The notes: generated from the sequence alone by a model not told the origin. A DNA stretch of 64,000 nt from Microbacterium sp. Au-Mic1 (GCF_021341785.1 NZ_JAJTTF010000004.1:248001-312000), one strand, 5' to 3'. Positions 35,127-44,215 are shown, counted from the stretch's first letter. Numbers and translations: made by a program.

Positions 35127-36145
35127 GCGCGTCCCCCTTCATCCTTGCCGCCGATGAGACGGAACACGCCGATCACGAGACCGGCGAAGATCAGTGTGAC
35201 CGCAGCGAGCACGACGCCCATGGCGGTGGCCAGACCGAACTGGCCCTTCTCGAACGCGGTGCGGAACAGATACTGGCTCATCACCAAGGTGCTGTTGTTC
35301 GGGCCGCCGGAGGCGTTCAGGCCGGCCATGTAGACGAAGGCGTCCAGAGCCATGATCCCCAGGTAGATGTAGGCGGTCTGCACGTTGTCGCGCATCTGCG
35401 GCAGCAGGATCGAGACCACCGTGCGGAACCGGCCTGCGCCGTCGATGCGCGCGGCTTCCAGGGTCTCCGCGGGGATCCCCTTGATCGCGGCGATGAACAG
35501 CACCATGTAGAAGCCGACCATGCTCCACACGATCACGAAGATGGTCGAGCCCATGGCCGTGCGCTCGTCGCCGAGCCACGAGATCATGTCGGTCATGCCG
35601 AGGCCGCGCAGGATGCCGTTCAGAAGACCGTTGGACGGCTGGTAGATCATGCTCCACAGGATCGCGATGACGATCGCGGGGATGACGTACGGGAAGAACG
35701 ACACCACGCGGTAGAAGCTGGATCCCCTGAGTCCGCGCACCTGACCGCTGGAGGGCCCGCCGACGGTCACCATGCTCGCGAAGACGAGGGCGACGGTGAT
35801 CGTGATCAGCGGCACGACGATAGCAAGGAGGGCGTTGTTCGCCATGGCCTGCAGGAACGTCGGATCCTGGAACAGCTTCACGAAGTTGTTCAGTCCGATG
35901 AAGCTCATGTTCGGCGAGAAGCCGGTCCAGTTGGTCATCGCGTAGTAGAGCGCCTGGATGAACGGCGAGATCACGAACACGAGGAACAGTGCCACCGGCA
36001 GCACGAGGAAGACCAGCAGGAACGACACGTAGTCGAAGGTCAGCCGGCGCTGCCCGAGGCGGGGGGCCTTGCGGCCCCCCGCGCGAGCAGCAGTCACGGC
36101 GGCGGTGTCGAGTCCACCGTCGAGATCCGGACTGCTGATGGTCAT
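35123..36145 (-). CDS. ngcF: GlcNAc/chitobiose-type ABC permease (NgcF-like)
   Basis: MalF-type permease, 340 aa. An N-terminal cytosolic stretch of about 40 residues is followed by six helices, with YVSFLLVFLVLPVALFLVFVISPFIQALYYAMTNWTGFSP first. The coupling loop is AETLEAARIDGAGRFRTVVSILLPQMRDNVQTAYIY. The end, ATAMGVVLAAVTLIFAGLVIGVFRLIGG, is typical. ATG at 36145 overlaps the receptor's TAA by one base. It pairs with the NgcG-like permease. The basic segment GGRKAPRLGQRRLTFDY precedes the first helix. Confidence 0.8.
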   Translation of the reverse strand: MTISSPDLDGGLDTAAVTAARAGGRKAPRLGQRRLTFDYVSFLLVFLVLPVALFLVFVISPFIQALYYAMTNWTGFSPNMSFIGLNNFVKLFQDPTFLQAMANNALLAIVVPLITITVALVFASMVTVGGPSSGQVRGLRGSSFYRVVSFFPYVIPAIVIAILWSMIYQPSNGLLNGILRGLGMTDMISWLGDERTAMGSTIFVIVWSMVGFYMVLFIAAIKGIPAETLEAARIDGAGRFRTVVSILLPQMRDNVQTAYIYLGIMALDAFVYMAGLNASGGPNNSTLVMSQYLFRTAFEKGQFGLATAMGVVLAAVTLIFAGLVIGVFRLIGGKDEGGRA

Positions 36146-37563
36146 TACTTGATCTCGATCTTGGTGATGGAGCTGTCGTTGCGGATCTTGTCGGTGAGGT
36201 CCTGCAGCGCCTTGGTGATCTCGGCGACCGTCATCTTGCCGTCGAGGAACGAGTTCCAGATCGGCAGCTGGTCGGAGTTCATGCCGTACAGGCCGAACGC
36301 CTTGATCGTGAAGACGTTGTCGCCCGCCTTGTCGAGGAGCTCCTTCTGCGACACCAGAGCGGTGGAGCCGAAGCCGTCGTCGGGGACGATGCCCTTGACG
36401 ATGGTCGGCGCCAGCTTGTTCTTGGCGAACGCGGTGGCGGATTCCTTCGACAGCATCGTGCGCAGCAGCTCCTTGCCGCCCGCGGGGTTCTTCGCCTTCG
36501 ACGGGACGATGAACGGCTCGCCGGCCTCGGCGCGCAGCGTGCCCTTGGGGGTGGTCTGCTTGTCGTCGAGCGGGAGCTCGCCGATGCCCTTCATGGTGAA
36601 GCCGTCCGCCGTCTGCTTCTTCATCTCGTTCTCGATCCACGAGCCCGAGGGGTAGAGCAGAGCGGCCTCGTCGAGGCTCCACTGCGACTGCGCCTGGGTG
36701 AACTGCGTGCCCGCGCCGCCCGGCTTCATGTAGCCGGCCTGGATGAGGTCGTAGAAGATCGTCAGGATGTTCTGGATGATCGGGTTCGACCAGGCGTCGG
36801 CCTTGAGGTTCTCCAGCGGGAGGCGCACGTCGTCGCCGCCCTGGATGACCGCCGAGTCCACGACGAGCGTCTGGTAGTACGTCGCCGCCTCCTTGCCCCA
36901 GACGAACAGGTACTTGCCCTTCGCCTTCGCAGCCTCGCCGAGCGCCTTGAGGTCCTGCCAGCTGGTCGGGACGGTGAAGCCGTTGTCCTTGAAGAGCTTG
37001 TCGGAGTACCAGATGCCGTAGACCGTCATGACGTAGTTGAGCGCCACGAACTTGCCGTTGAAGGTGCCGGGATCCTTGACGCCGCCGTAGAGCGTGTCGC
37101 TGATCTTGGTGCCCTCGAGGTTGTTCGAGTCCAGGATGTCGTCGAGCGTCTCAAGCTGGTCGAGGATCGTGTTCCAGCCGATCTGGTTGGCGCCCGAGTT
37201 GTCGATGAGGTCCGGCGGGTTGCCGCCGACGAAGCGCGGCTGCAGCTCCTGGGCGATCTTCGTCGAGGCCGAGACCTTGACGCTCACGCCGCCGAGCTTC
37301 TTGTTGCCGTCCATGATCTTCGCCGCGTTCTCGACGTAGTCCACGCCGTAGCCGCCGTCGAAGATCACCGCGTCGACCTTGGAGTTCGCCGCGACGCCGA
37401 ACGGGTTGTCGGCCGACTTCGTGCCGCCGGCTGCGCCGCCGCCGCCACCGCCGCCCGGGGCCGCGCAGGACGCCAGGCTGACGCCGAGCGGCACCATGAC
37501 CGCTGCGAGAGCAGCCCCGCGCAGCAGCGAGCGCCGGCTGATGGAAGCGTCTTTGGTTTCCAT
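36145..37563 (-). CDS. ngcE: N-acetylglucosamine/diacetylchitobiose-type receptor lipoprotein (NgcE-like)
   Basis: Receptor of 472 aa. The N-terminus SRRSLLRG is a twin-arginine motif, followed by a lipobox LASC (Cys 33) and a Gly-rich linker. The mature start FDGGYGVDYVENAAKIMDGN and the element LQPRFVGGNPPDLIDNSGAN resemble Streptomyces NgcE, which binds GlcNAc and chitobiose. IPSKAKNPAGGKELLRTMLS-like and FNGKFVALNYVMTVYGIWYSD segments are common to the family. RpiR, SIS and GlcNAc-kinase genes beside it support amino-sugar uptake. A related sugar is possible. AGGAAGG lies 10 bases before ATG 37563. Confidence 0.8.
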   Translation of the reverse strand: METKDASISRRSLLRGAALAAVMVPLGVSLASCAAPGGGGGGGAAGGTKSADNPFGVAANSKVDAVIFDGGYGVDYVENAAKIMDGNKKLGGVSVKVSASTKIAQELQPRFVGGNPPDLIDNSGANQIGWNTILDQLETLDDILDSNNLEGTKISDTLYGGVKDPGTFNGKFVALNYVMTVYGIWYSDKLFKDNGFTVPTSWQDLKALGEAAKAKGKYLFVWGKEAATYYQTLVVDSAVIQGGDDVRLPLENLKADAWSNPIIQNILTIFYDLIQAGYMKPGGAGTQFTQAQSQWSLDEAALLYPSGSWIENEMKKQTADGFTMKGIGELPLDDKQTTPKGTLRAEAGEPFIVPSKAKNPAGGKELLRTMLSKESATAFAKNKLAPTIVKGIVPDDGFGSTALVSQKELLDKAGDNVFTIKAFGLYGMNSDQLPIWNSFLDGKMTVAEITKALQDLTDKIRNDSSITKIEIK

Positions 37564-37616
37564 GTGATTCTTGCCTTCCTAGTGTGGGTGAGGGAGAGGA
37601 TGAGTCGGTGGGGCGC

Positions 37617-38369
37617 TCAGGCGCCGCGGCGGAGCCGCTCGAGGTAGCGCGCTTCGAGCGCGGAGTTGTGCTCGTCTCCGCCGGGGATGTTCGCGGAGAT
37701 GTACATCGGAGGCACCTCGCCGGCGTCGGCGAGTGTGCGGGCGACGCCCAGCGTGAGCAGCTGGGCGATGAACGCGGCGGTGATCGAGGAGATCGCGCCT
37801 GCGGAGATGGTCTCGGTGACCTGCAGCGTGGAATCGCCGTACGGGGCGAGGTTGTCGATCACGACGTCGGCGATCTCGCTGAGCCGCTTGCCGCTCGGGT
37901 GCTTCGGCTCGACGCGGGCGGTGTGCTCGAGGCTGGTCACCGCGATGACCTTGTGGCCGTGCTCCTTCGCCCAGAGCGCGACCCCGACGATGGATCCGTT
38001 CACGCCGGAGTTCGAGGCGATCACGAAGACGTCGTTCCCGGTCACGGGGGAGACCGCCATGAGCTCGTCGACCACCCAGGGCTCGCGTTCGAGGGAACCG
38101 GTCAGCACGTCGGCGGTGCGCTCGCCGTGCAGCACGATGTCGCGCAGGGCGATGCGGTTGGTCGGGATGAGTCCGCCCGCGCGCCCCGCGATCTCCATCG
38201 CGAAGGCCTCGGAGTGCCCCGTGCCGAACGCCTGGATGACGCCGCCGTCGCGCAGCGCCGCGACCAGAAGGTCGATCGCGGGGTCCAGCGCGCCGCTCTC
38301 GGCGTCGGCGGCGAGGCGCTCGAGGCGCGTCTCGGCTTCGCGGAGCAGGTCCAGGGGGGAGGCGCTCAT
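37617..38369 (-). CDS. SIS-domain sugar-phosphate isomerase-like protein (UPF0309-like)
   Basis: Protein of 250 aa with a SIS (sugar isomerase) fold. VIQAFGTGHSEAFAMEIAGRAGGL, DVFVIASNSGVNGSIV and HKVIAVTSLEHTARV are the phosphate-binding loops. PPMYISANIPGGDEHN near the end is the mark of the UPF0309 type. It probably binds or interconverts an amino-sugar phosphate such as GlcNAc-6-P, but no reaction is proven for the family. Its ATG overlaps the RpiR stop (ATGA) and it lies 53 bp before the receptor gene, so all five belong to one operon. Confidence 0.85.
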   Translation of the reverse strand: MSASPLDLLREAETRLERLAADAESGALDPAIDLLVAALRDGGVIQAFGTGHSEAFAMEIAGRAGGLIPTNRIALRDIVLHGERTADVLTGSLEREPWVVDELMAVSPVTGNDVFVIASNSGVNGSIVGVALWAKEHGHKVIAVTSLEHTARVEPKHPSGKRLSEIADVVIDNLAPYGDSTLQVTETISAGAISSITAAFIAQLLTLGVARTLADAGEVPPMYISANIPGGDEHNSALEARYLERLRRGA

Positions 38370-39310
38370 CGGGTGGACTCCTTCGTTCGGTGGGGGCGGG
38401 GCTCTTCGTGCGGAGCGGAGGAACGGCGGTGCGCGGAGACGGCCATCGCGCTGGCGGCGAGGCGGGTCGCGGCCTCGCCGAGCGTGCGCTGCGCCACGAG
38501 GACGTAGAGCAGGTCGACCACGAGCAGCTGCGCGTGCTTGATGGAGAGGTCGTCGGGGCGCTGAGCCGGGTTCTCCGAGGCGGTGATCAGGGCCACATCG
38601 GCGCTGGAGGCGAGCCAGGAGTCGGCATCGGTCGTGATGGCGACGGTGAGGGCTCCGGCGGCACGTGCGTGCGAGAGCATCTCGATGGTCTCCTCGGTGC
38701 GGCCGGTGTTGGAGATGCCGACAGCGACGGAGGATCCGTCCTGCAGCACCGCACTGGTGAGCCCGTCGTGCACGTCGGACCAGGAGTGCGCGTTCACGCC
38801 GATCCGGTAGAGCCGGCCGCGGAACTCGTCGGCGATGACGCCGCTGCCCCCGACGCCGTAGATGTCGACGTGCCGTGCCTCGGCGATCGCGCGCGCGACG
38901 AGCTGGACGTCGTCGAGGTCCAGCAGGCTCGTCGTGACCTCCATGCTGCGGGTGTGCAGTCCGAGGAGGGTGAGCAGCACGCGGTCGGCCGGGTCGTCCT
39001 GGCCGATGTCGTCGGCGATGTCCGTGCGCCAGGTGGTGCCGGCGTCGCCCCGTCCCGACTCGGCGGCGACGCCGACGCGGAACTGCGTGTAGCCCTCGAA
39101 GCCGATCGCGCGGCAGAAGCGGGTGACGGTGGCGGCTGAGGTGCCCGCCTGGTCGGCGAGTTCGGTGATGGTCAGCTCGACCGGTGCCGTCGGGTGCGTC
39201 GAGATCACGTCGGCGATCTTCGCCATGGCCTTCGGCATCGCCGGACGCCGCAGCGAGATTCGCTGCGTGATCGACAACTCGTTGCCGACGTCCTGCATGA
39301 GTGGCACCAT
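38366..39310 (-). CDS. RpiR-family transcriptional regulator
   Basis: Regulator of 314 aa. An N-terminal RpiR-type HTH spans about residues 30-85 (LTITELADQAGTSAATVTRFCRAIGFEGYTQF). A SIS domain follows (HVDIYGVGGSGVIADEFRGRLYRIGVNAHSWSD, VAVGISNTGRTEETIEMLSHA) that senses a sugar phosphate. The start at 39310 was chosen because GGAGG lies two bases before the ATG and five before an in-frame GTG (39307), and because the GTGAAAA repeats then lie outside the gene. A longer frame reaches 39367. It is first in the amino-sugar operon and divergent from the kinase gene, so it probably controls both. Confidence 0.9.
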   Translation of the reverse strand: MVPLMQDVGNELSITQRISLRRPAMPKAMAKIADVISTHPTAPVELTITELADQAGTSAATVTRFCRAIGFEGYTQFRVGVAAESGRGDAGTTWRTDIADDIGQDDPADRVLLTLLGLHTRSMEVTTSLLDLDDVQLVARAIAEARHVDIYGVGGSGVIADEFRGRLYRIGVNAHSWSDVHDGLTSAVLQDGSSVAVGISNTGRTEETIEMLSHARAAGALTVAITTDADSWLASSADVALITASENPAQRPDDLSIKHAQLLVVDLLYVLVAQRTLGEAATRLAASAMAVSAHRRSSAPHEEPRPHRTKESTR

Positions 39311-39316
39311 TGCCTC

Positions 39317-39386
39317 CGGTGAAAACGCGTCGTGGATCGACATGGTTCGGGTGAAAAACATTCTCATCAGGTCCCGGGTGAAAAAT
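39317..39386. promoter_or_regulatory. Three GTGAAAA repeats between RpiR and the GlcNAc kinase
   Basis: On the plus strand GGTGAAAAC (39318-39326), CGGGTGAAAAAC (39348-39359) and CGGGTGAAAAAT (39375-39386) repeat with 32- and 27-bp spacing in an AT-rich divergent region. Candidate RpiR binding sites; known RpiR sites often contain TGAAA-type half-sites. Confidence 0.55.
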
Positions 39387-39418
39387 CAAGTAGGACAGAT
39401 AACAAATTGGGGTGCAAC

Positions 39419-40489
39419 ATGCTCGTGATCGGTGTGGACGCGGGTGGGACGTCCACCAGGGCGGTGCTCGCGACGGGCGAGGGCCGCGTCGTGGGCTTCG
39501 GCCGCGGCGGCAGTGGAAACCCCACTTCATCTGGCCTTCCTGCCGCTCTTGCCGAGGTCCGAGGTGCGATCGCGATGGCCCTCGCCGCGGGTGGTGCGAG
39601 CTTGTCCGCGGTGTCGGGGATCGTCGTCGCGATGGCCGGTCATGATGCGCGCGGCGGAACGTCGGACTGGATTCTCGATCCGCTGAAGGAAGACGGTTTC
39701 TCGGGCGAGCTCTGGTTCGAGTCGGATCTTCTGGCGATGTACGCGAGCGGTGCCGTCGCCCCCATCGGCTACGGCGTGGTGTGCGGCACGGGCGCGAGCG
39801 CCGTGCGCGTGGAGGGCGGCCGCATCGTCGCGACGGCGGACGGACTGGGCTGGCTGCTCGGCGACCGGGGGAGCGGCTTCTGGATCGGTCGTGGCGCGGC
39901 GGCGGCCGCGGTGGCGGAGCTGGACGGCCTCGGGCCGGAGAGCGCGCTCACGGCGCGGGTGCTGCAGGCAGCCGGCATCGCAGGTGATGGCGCCCATGGC
40001 CGCGGCGTCGATGGACGGCCGTCCGCCCTGGAGCAGCTGGTCCGGGTGCTGTACGGGCAGCGGCCCGTGCAGCTGGCGGCCTTCGCCCCGCTCGTGTTCG
40101 ACGCCGCGGAGGAGCACGATCCGATCGCCGAGGCGATCCTGCGCGACGCGGGCGAGCAGCTGGTGCGCACGATCGGCCTCGTGCAGACCGCGCCGGGGCC
40201 CGTCGTGGTCGGCGGGAGCATCGTGCTGCGGTCAGGGGAGCCGCAGCAGATGCTGCGCGCGCACGTCGCGGAGTGCTTCGGCGAGCAGCCGTTCACGCTC
40301 GTGGACAGCGGCGCCGCCGGGGCGACCATGCTCGCGCTGCGGCATGCGGGGGTCGAGGTCGACGAGGACACGCTCGCGCGGGTGCGGGCGGGGATCGGCG
40401 AGGCGATGCGCGCCGGCGCCGTCGTGGTCTCTCCTGCCGCTGGCACGGCGGTCCCCGGGGCGGCACGCCCTAGAATCGATACCCTATGA
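39419..40489 (+). CDS. BadF/BadG-type ATPase, probable N-acetylglucosamine kinase
   Basis: ASKHA-fold kinase of 356 aa. The phosphate-1 loop VIGVDAGGTSTRAVL opens the protein, the Asp in WFESDLLAMY lies near the active site, and the phosphate-2 loop GYGVVCGTGASAVRV binds ATP. The adenosine motif is PVVVGGSIV. Members of this group phosphorylate GlcNAc or related amino sugars on entry. The ATG at 39419 gives the normal N-terminus. Divergent from rpiR, it would trap sugar brought in by the Ngc-like importer. NagA and NagB, needed to pass GlcNAc-6-P to glycolysis, are not in the window. Its end overlaps the argS start by 4 bases. Confidence 0.87.
   Translation: MLVIGVDAGGTSTRAVLATGEGRVVGFGRGGSGNPTSSGLPAALAEVRGAIAMALAAGGASLSAVSGIVVAMAGHDARGGTSDWILDPLKEDGFSGELWFESDLLAMYASGAVAPIGYGVVCGTGASAVRVEGGRIVATADGLGWLLGDRGSGFWIGRGAAAAAVAELDGLGPESALTARVLQAAGIAGDGAHGRGVDGRPSALEQLVRVLYGQRPVQLAAFAPLVFDAAEEHDPIAEAILRDAGEQLVRTIGLVQTAPGPVVVGGSIVLRSGEPQQMLRAHVAECFGEQPFTLVDSGAAGATMLALRHAGVEVDEDTLARVRAGIGEAMRAGAVVVSPAAGTAVPGAARPRIDTL
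40471..40476 (+). promoter_or_regulatory. Probable -10 (TAGAAT) of leaderless argS
   Basis: TAGAAT (5 of 6 to TATAAT) lies inside the kinase gene end and stops 9 nt before the argS ATG at 40486. No ribosome site fits between. Confidence 0.6.
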
Positions 40490-42153
40490 ATCCCGAAGCC
40501 CTCGCCACCGCGATCCTGTCCGTCCTCGCGCCGATCGCGGACGAGCGACGACCCGGCGAGCCCCTCACGCTCACCGCAGGAGACATCGTCCTGGAGCGCC
40601 CGCGCAACCGGGAGCACGGCGACTGGGCGACCAACGTCGCCATGCGCCTCGCCAAGCAGCTCGGCACGAATCCGCGCGAGCTCGCGCAGCAGATCGCCGA
40701 CGGACTCGGTGCCGTGGACGGCATCGCCGAGGCCTCGGTCGCGGGGCCCGGCTTCCTCAACGTCCGTCTCGAGGCAGGCGCGGCCGGCGCCCTCGCCATG
40801 GTGATCGTCGATGCGGGCGAGGCCTATGGGCGCAACGACTCGCAGGCAGGACGCTCGATCAACGTGGAGTTCGTCTCGGCGAACCCGACGGGGCCGCTGC
40901 ACATCGGGCACACGCGCTGGGCCGCTCTCGGCGACGCGATCGCGCGCCTGCTCGACGCGAGCGGTGCGAACGTGGCCCGCGAGTTCTACATCAACGACGC
41001 GGGCGCGCAGATGGAGCGGTTCGCCGGATCCATCGTCGCGTCGGCGAAGGGGGAGCCGACTCCGGAAGGCGGCTACGCGGGCAGCTACATCGCCGACATC
41101 GCCCAGCGCGTGCTCGCCGATCGCCCCGATTTCCTCGCGCTCGATCCCGAGGTGCAGCTCGTCGTCGCCCGCGAGCTCGGCTATCAGTACCAGCTGGCCG
41201 AGCAGCAGGACTCGCTCGCGAAGTTCAACGTCGTGTTCGACGTCTGGTTCTCCGAGCGGATCCTGCATGCCGAGGGCGAGGGCGGAGCCCCGAGCCTCGT
41301 GGACGAGGCCGTGGACCGGCTGCGCGCGCAGGGGCACGTGTTCGACCAGGACGACGCGGTGTGGGTGCGCACGACCGACTTCGGCGACGACAAGGACCGC
41401 GTGATCCGCCGTTCCAACGGCGAGTACACGTACTTCGCCGCGGACGCCGCGTACTACCTGAACAAGGGCGATCGCGGTTTCGAGCACAAGATCTACCTGC
41501 TCGGCGCCGACCACCACGGCTACGTGCACCGCCTGAAGGCGCTCGCGGGCGCCGCGGGCGACGACCCGGAGAAGGACGTCGAGGTGCTCATCGGGCAGCT
41601 CGTCTCCGTGGGAGGCGCGAGGCTCAGCAAGCGCGCGGGCAACATCATCGAGATGGACGACTTGCGCGAGTGGCTCGGCACTGACGCGCTCCGGTACTCG
41701 CTCGAGCGCTCGCCGGCCGACTCTCCGCTCTCCCTGGATCCGGAGCTGCTGCAGAAGCGCACGAACGACAACCCGGTGTTCTACGTGCAGTACGCGCACG
41801 CGCGCACGCACAACGTCGCCCGCAACGCCGCCGACTCCGGCGTGGACCGTTCGGCGTTCGCGCCTGAGCTGCTCACGCACGAGACCGAGTCCGCGCTGCT
41901 GGGCGCGCTGCAGGAGTTCCCCCGGATCGTGGCGTTCGCCGCCGAGGTGCGCGAGCCGCATCGCGTCGCGCGCTATCTCGAGGAACTCGCGGGTCTGTAC
42001 CACCGCTGGTACGACAACTGCCGAGTGATCCCTCAGGGCGACGACCCCATCGAGGACGTGCACCGCACCCGCCTGTGGCTGAACGACGCCACGGGCCAAG
42101 TGCTGCGCAACGGCCTCGACCTGCTCGGGGTGTCCGCGCCGGAGCGGATGTGA
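40486..42153 (+). CDS. argS: Arginyl-tRNA synthetase
   Basis: Class I synthetase of 555 aa that charges tRNA-Arg. An N-terminal Arg-S additional domain (residues 1-100, GDWATNVAMRLAKQLGTNPRELA, PGFLNVRL) binds the tRNA elbow. The HIGH motif is SANPTGPLHIGHTRWAALGD near 130. The KMSK-equivalent region reads GGARLSKRAGN. The C-terminal anticodon domain is all-helical (YHRWYDNCRVI, WLNDATGQVLRNGLDLLGVSAPERM). In corynebacteria argS is followed by lysA; here three genes intervene. A -10 next to the ATG suggests it has its own leaderless promoter despite overlapping the kinase gene. Confidence 0.97.
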   Translation: MNPEALATAILSVLAPIADERRPGEPLTLTAGDIVLERPRNREHGDWATNVAMRLAKQLGTNPRELAQQIADGLGAVDGIAEASVAGPGFLNVRLEAGAAGALAMVIVDAGEAYGRNDSQAGRSINVEFVSANPTGPLHIGHTRWAALGDAIARLLDASGANVAREFYINDAGAQMERFAGSIVASAKGEPTPEGGYAGSYIADIAQRVLADRPDFLALDPEVQLVVARELGYQYQLAEQQDSLAKFNVVFDVWFSERILHAEGEGGAPSLVDEAVDRLRAQGHVFDQDDAVWVRTTDFGDDKDRVIRRSNGEYTYFAADAAYYLNKGDRGFEHKIYLLGADHHGYVHRLKALAGAAGDDPEKDVEVLIGQLVSVGGARLSKRAGNIIEMDDLREWLGTDALRYSLERSPADSPLSLDPELLQKRTNDNPVFYVQYAHARTHNVARNAADSGVDRSAFAPELLTHETESALLGALQEFPRIVAFAAEVREPHRVARYLEELAGLYHRWYDNCRVIPQGDDPIEDVHRTRLWLNDATGQVLRNGLDLLGVSAPERM

Positions 42154-42154
42154 C

Positions 42155-43114
42155 GTGAGCGGCGGGGAGGAGGGCACGCATCCGACCGAGCCGTATCCGC
42201 GGGACCTCGGTTCCGAGCATCCGACGGTGCCGCTGCCGCCGACCGGCGGGTCGCAGGCGACCGCGGCTGTCGGGGGCGCGGCGCCTGGCGCCGCGTTCGA
42301 TGCGGGGCTCCCGCCTCGACCCCCGCTGCCGTCGGCGCCGGTCGCCGTGCCACCGCCGCGCCGGCGTGCGCGCTGGCCGTGGGTGCTGGGGATCGTCGTG
42401 GTCGTGCTCGCGGCCCTCGTCGTGGGCGGCGAGTTCGTGGCGCGCGCCGTCGTCGCGCAGCAGATCCGCTCGCAGGTGATCACGGCGCTGAAACTCCCCG
42501 CCGACCAGCAGATGGACGTGAACGTGGGCGGGATCGTGCTGCCGCAGCTCGTGGCGGGTCGGCTGGATGACGTCCGCATCTCCTCGAAGAGCGTCGCGAT
42601 CGGTCCGATCACGAGTGCCGTCCAGGTCGATGCGACCGGTGTGCCGATCCGCGGCGGCGCGCTCGGCGCCGCGAAGGGCACCTTCCGCATCACAGCCGAT
42701 CAGCTCGAGAAGGCGATCACGGCGGCTGCCGGATCCACGCCGATCGAGTCCGTGACGCTGGACGGAGAGGACGTCAAGGCGACCGGATCCGTCAAGCTCT
42801 TCGGCGCCACCGTGCCGCTCGCGCTCGCGCTGACCCCGGGGGCTGCGGGCGGCGAGCTCACCTTCACGCCGACCTCGGCGACGATCGGCGCGCTCACCGT
42901 CGATCCCGACACCATCGCATCGACCCCGTTCGGGGCGGCACTGAAGCCCTTGTTCGCGACGCAGAAGCTCTGCATCGCCGACCGGCTGCCGGCGGGCGTG
43001 CACCTGAGCGGACTTCGCGTGGATGCCGGTGCGCTGGTGGCGACCTTCTCCGCGGACAGTGCGATCACGACCGACCCGAAGCTGCTCGAGAACGGGACCT
43101 GTCCCGCGTCGTAG
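42155..43114 (+). CDS. DUF2993 (LmeA-like) phospholipid-binding domain membrane protein
   Basis: Protein of 319 aa. A Pro/Ala/Gly-rich cytosolic N-terminus of about 68 residues is followed by one helix (WPWVLGIVVVVLAALVVGGEFVA). The rest lies outside the membrane and matches DUF2993: ARAVVAQQIRSQVITALKL, VGGIVLPQLVAGRLDDVRISSKSVAIG, TFRITADQLEKAI. The family includes mycobacterial LmeA, a phosphatidylinositol-mannoside-binding protein involved in cell-envelope glycolipids. GTG at 42155 begins 2 bp after the argS stop. It converges on the YihY/BrkB gene with 3 bp between. Confidence 0.85.
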   Translation: MSGGEEGTHPTEPYPRDLGSEHPTVPLPPTGGSQATAAVGGAAPGAAFDAGLPPRPPLPSAPVAVPPPRRRARWPWVLGIVVVVLAALVVGGEFVARAVVAQQIRSQVITALKLPADQQMDVNVGGIVLPQLVAGRLDDVRISSKSVAIGPITSAVQVDATGVPIRGGALGAAKGTFRITADQLEKAITAAAGSTPIESVTLDGEDVKATGSVKLFGATVPLALALTPGAAGGELTFTPTSATIGALTVDPDTIASTPFGAALKPLFATQKLCIADRLPAGVHLSGLRVDAGALVATFSADSAITTDPKLLENGTCPAS

Positions 43115-43117
43115 CAG

Positions 43118-44158
43118 TCAGGATCCGGCGTGCTCCGTCGTGACCTGCTCGCGCGCTGCGTCGCGCTCGGCCGTGGTCGCGGTCAGCAGCCGCTCGGCCC
43201 GGTCCAGGCGCCGCTCGGCGAACGACCGAGGCCTGCCGGTCGCCCTGTCCTCCGCATCCTCGACGCCGGTGATGATCCACGCGCTCGCGAGCAGCACGAC
43301 CTGCGCGGACAGGTTCAGCCACAGCAGCAACGCGATCAGCGCCGCGAAGGAGGCGAGCAGCGGGTTCGACGCGGCTCCGCCGACGAAGAGCGTGGATAAC
43401 TGCTGCAGTACGAGAAGACCGAGGCCGCCGAGCGCAGACCCCGCCCAGAGAGTGCGGGCGCCCGCGCGCACTCCGGAGAGCACCGCGAACAGCGCGGCGA
43501 TGAGCGCGGTGTCGAGCGCGAACACGACGACGAGCGACAGGATCCGCTCGATCCACGCGGTCGCGGGCGAGTGCCGGAGGCCCAGCAGCTCCGCGATCTG
43601 GTCCAGGCCGACCGAGCCGACCACCGTGGCAGCGGCGCTCAGAGCGAAGCCGACTCCGATGCCGAGCGCAAGCCCGAGGTTGCGAGCGATCACCCAGTAC
43701 CACTGCACGTCGTCGGCGAGCGCGCCGGCGAGGATGCGCAGCGCGATGCGCAGCGACCCGATCGCGCCGAGTGCCGCGCCGACGAGTCCCGCGAGCGAGA
43801 CGACACCCGCGACGGACAGTCCGGCGGGTGCGGCGATCCTGTTCGGATCGATGAGGCCGCCGTGGCCGACCAGCCCCGGGACAGCGGCGTCCACGGTCCG
43901 GACGAGAGCGGCGAGGGCCTCGGGATTGCCCGTGAGCCACAGCCCCGCGGCCGAGAACCCCAACAGGACGGCGGCGAACAGGCTGAACAGCGCGCGGTAG
44001 GTGATGCCGTCGGCCAGGGACGGCCCGTGCTTCTCGGAGTACAGCAGCCAGGCGCGTGTGACGCGCCAGCGGAGCACGCGGCCCAGCAGCGCGTCGATCG
44101 TGCGCGGCAGCCAGGGCTTCTGCGCCGGAGTGCGCTCGGAGGCGGTCATGGTGCCCAT
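43118..44158 (-). CDS. YihY/BrkB-family inner membrane protein
   Basis: Integral membrane protein of 346 aa with about six helices. The family start is LLYSEKHGPSLADGITYRALFSLFAAVLLGFSAAGLWL. AGARTLWAGSALGGLGLLVLQQLSTLFVGG and LLLWLNLSAQVVLLASAWI are the later YihY/BrkB marks. The N- and C-termini are charged and cytosolic. Members were once called ribonuclease BN or virulence factor BrkB, but their function is unclear; a transport or envelope role is suspected. It stands on the opposite strand between argS and lysA. Confidence 0.88.
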   Translation of the reverse strand: MGTMTASERTPAQKPWLPRTIDALLGRVLRWRVTRAWLLYSEKHGPSLADGITYRALFSLFAAVLLGFSAAGLWLTGNPEALAALVRTVDAAVPGLVGHGGLIDPNRIAAPAGLSVAGVVSLAGLVGAALGAIGSLRIALRILAGALADDVQWYWVIARNLGLALGIGVGFALSAAATVVGSVGLDQIAELLGLRHSPATAWIERILSLVVVFALDTALIAALFAVLSGVRAGARTLWAGSALGGLGLLVLQQLSTLFVGGAASNPLLASFAALIALLLWLNLSAQVVLLASAWIITGVEDAEDRATGRPRSFAERRLDRAERLLTATTAERDAAREQVTTEHAGS

Positions 44159-44215
44159 CCTCCGAGCGTAGCGAGAGGCGGATGCCGGTTCGAAAGCCCG
44201 TGACGAGGGGCCCGT

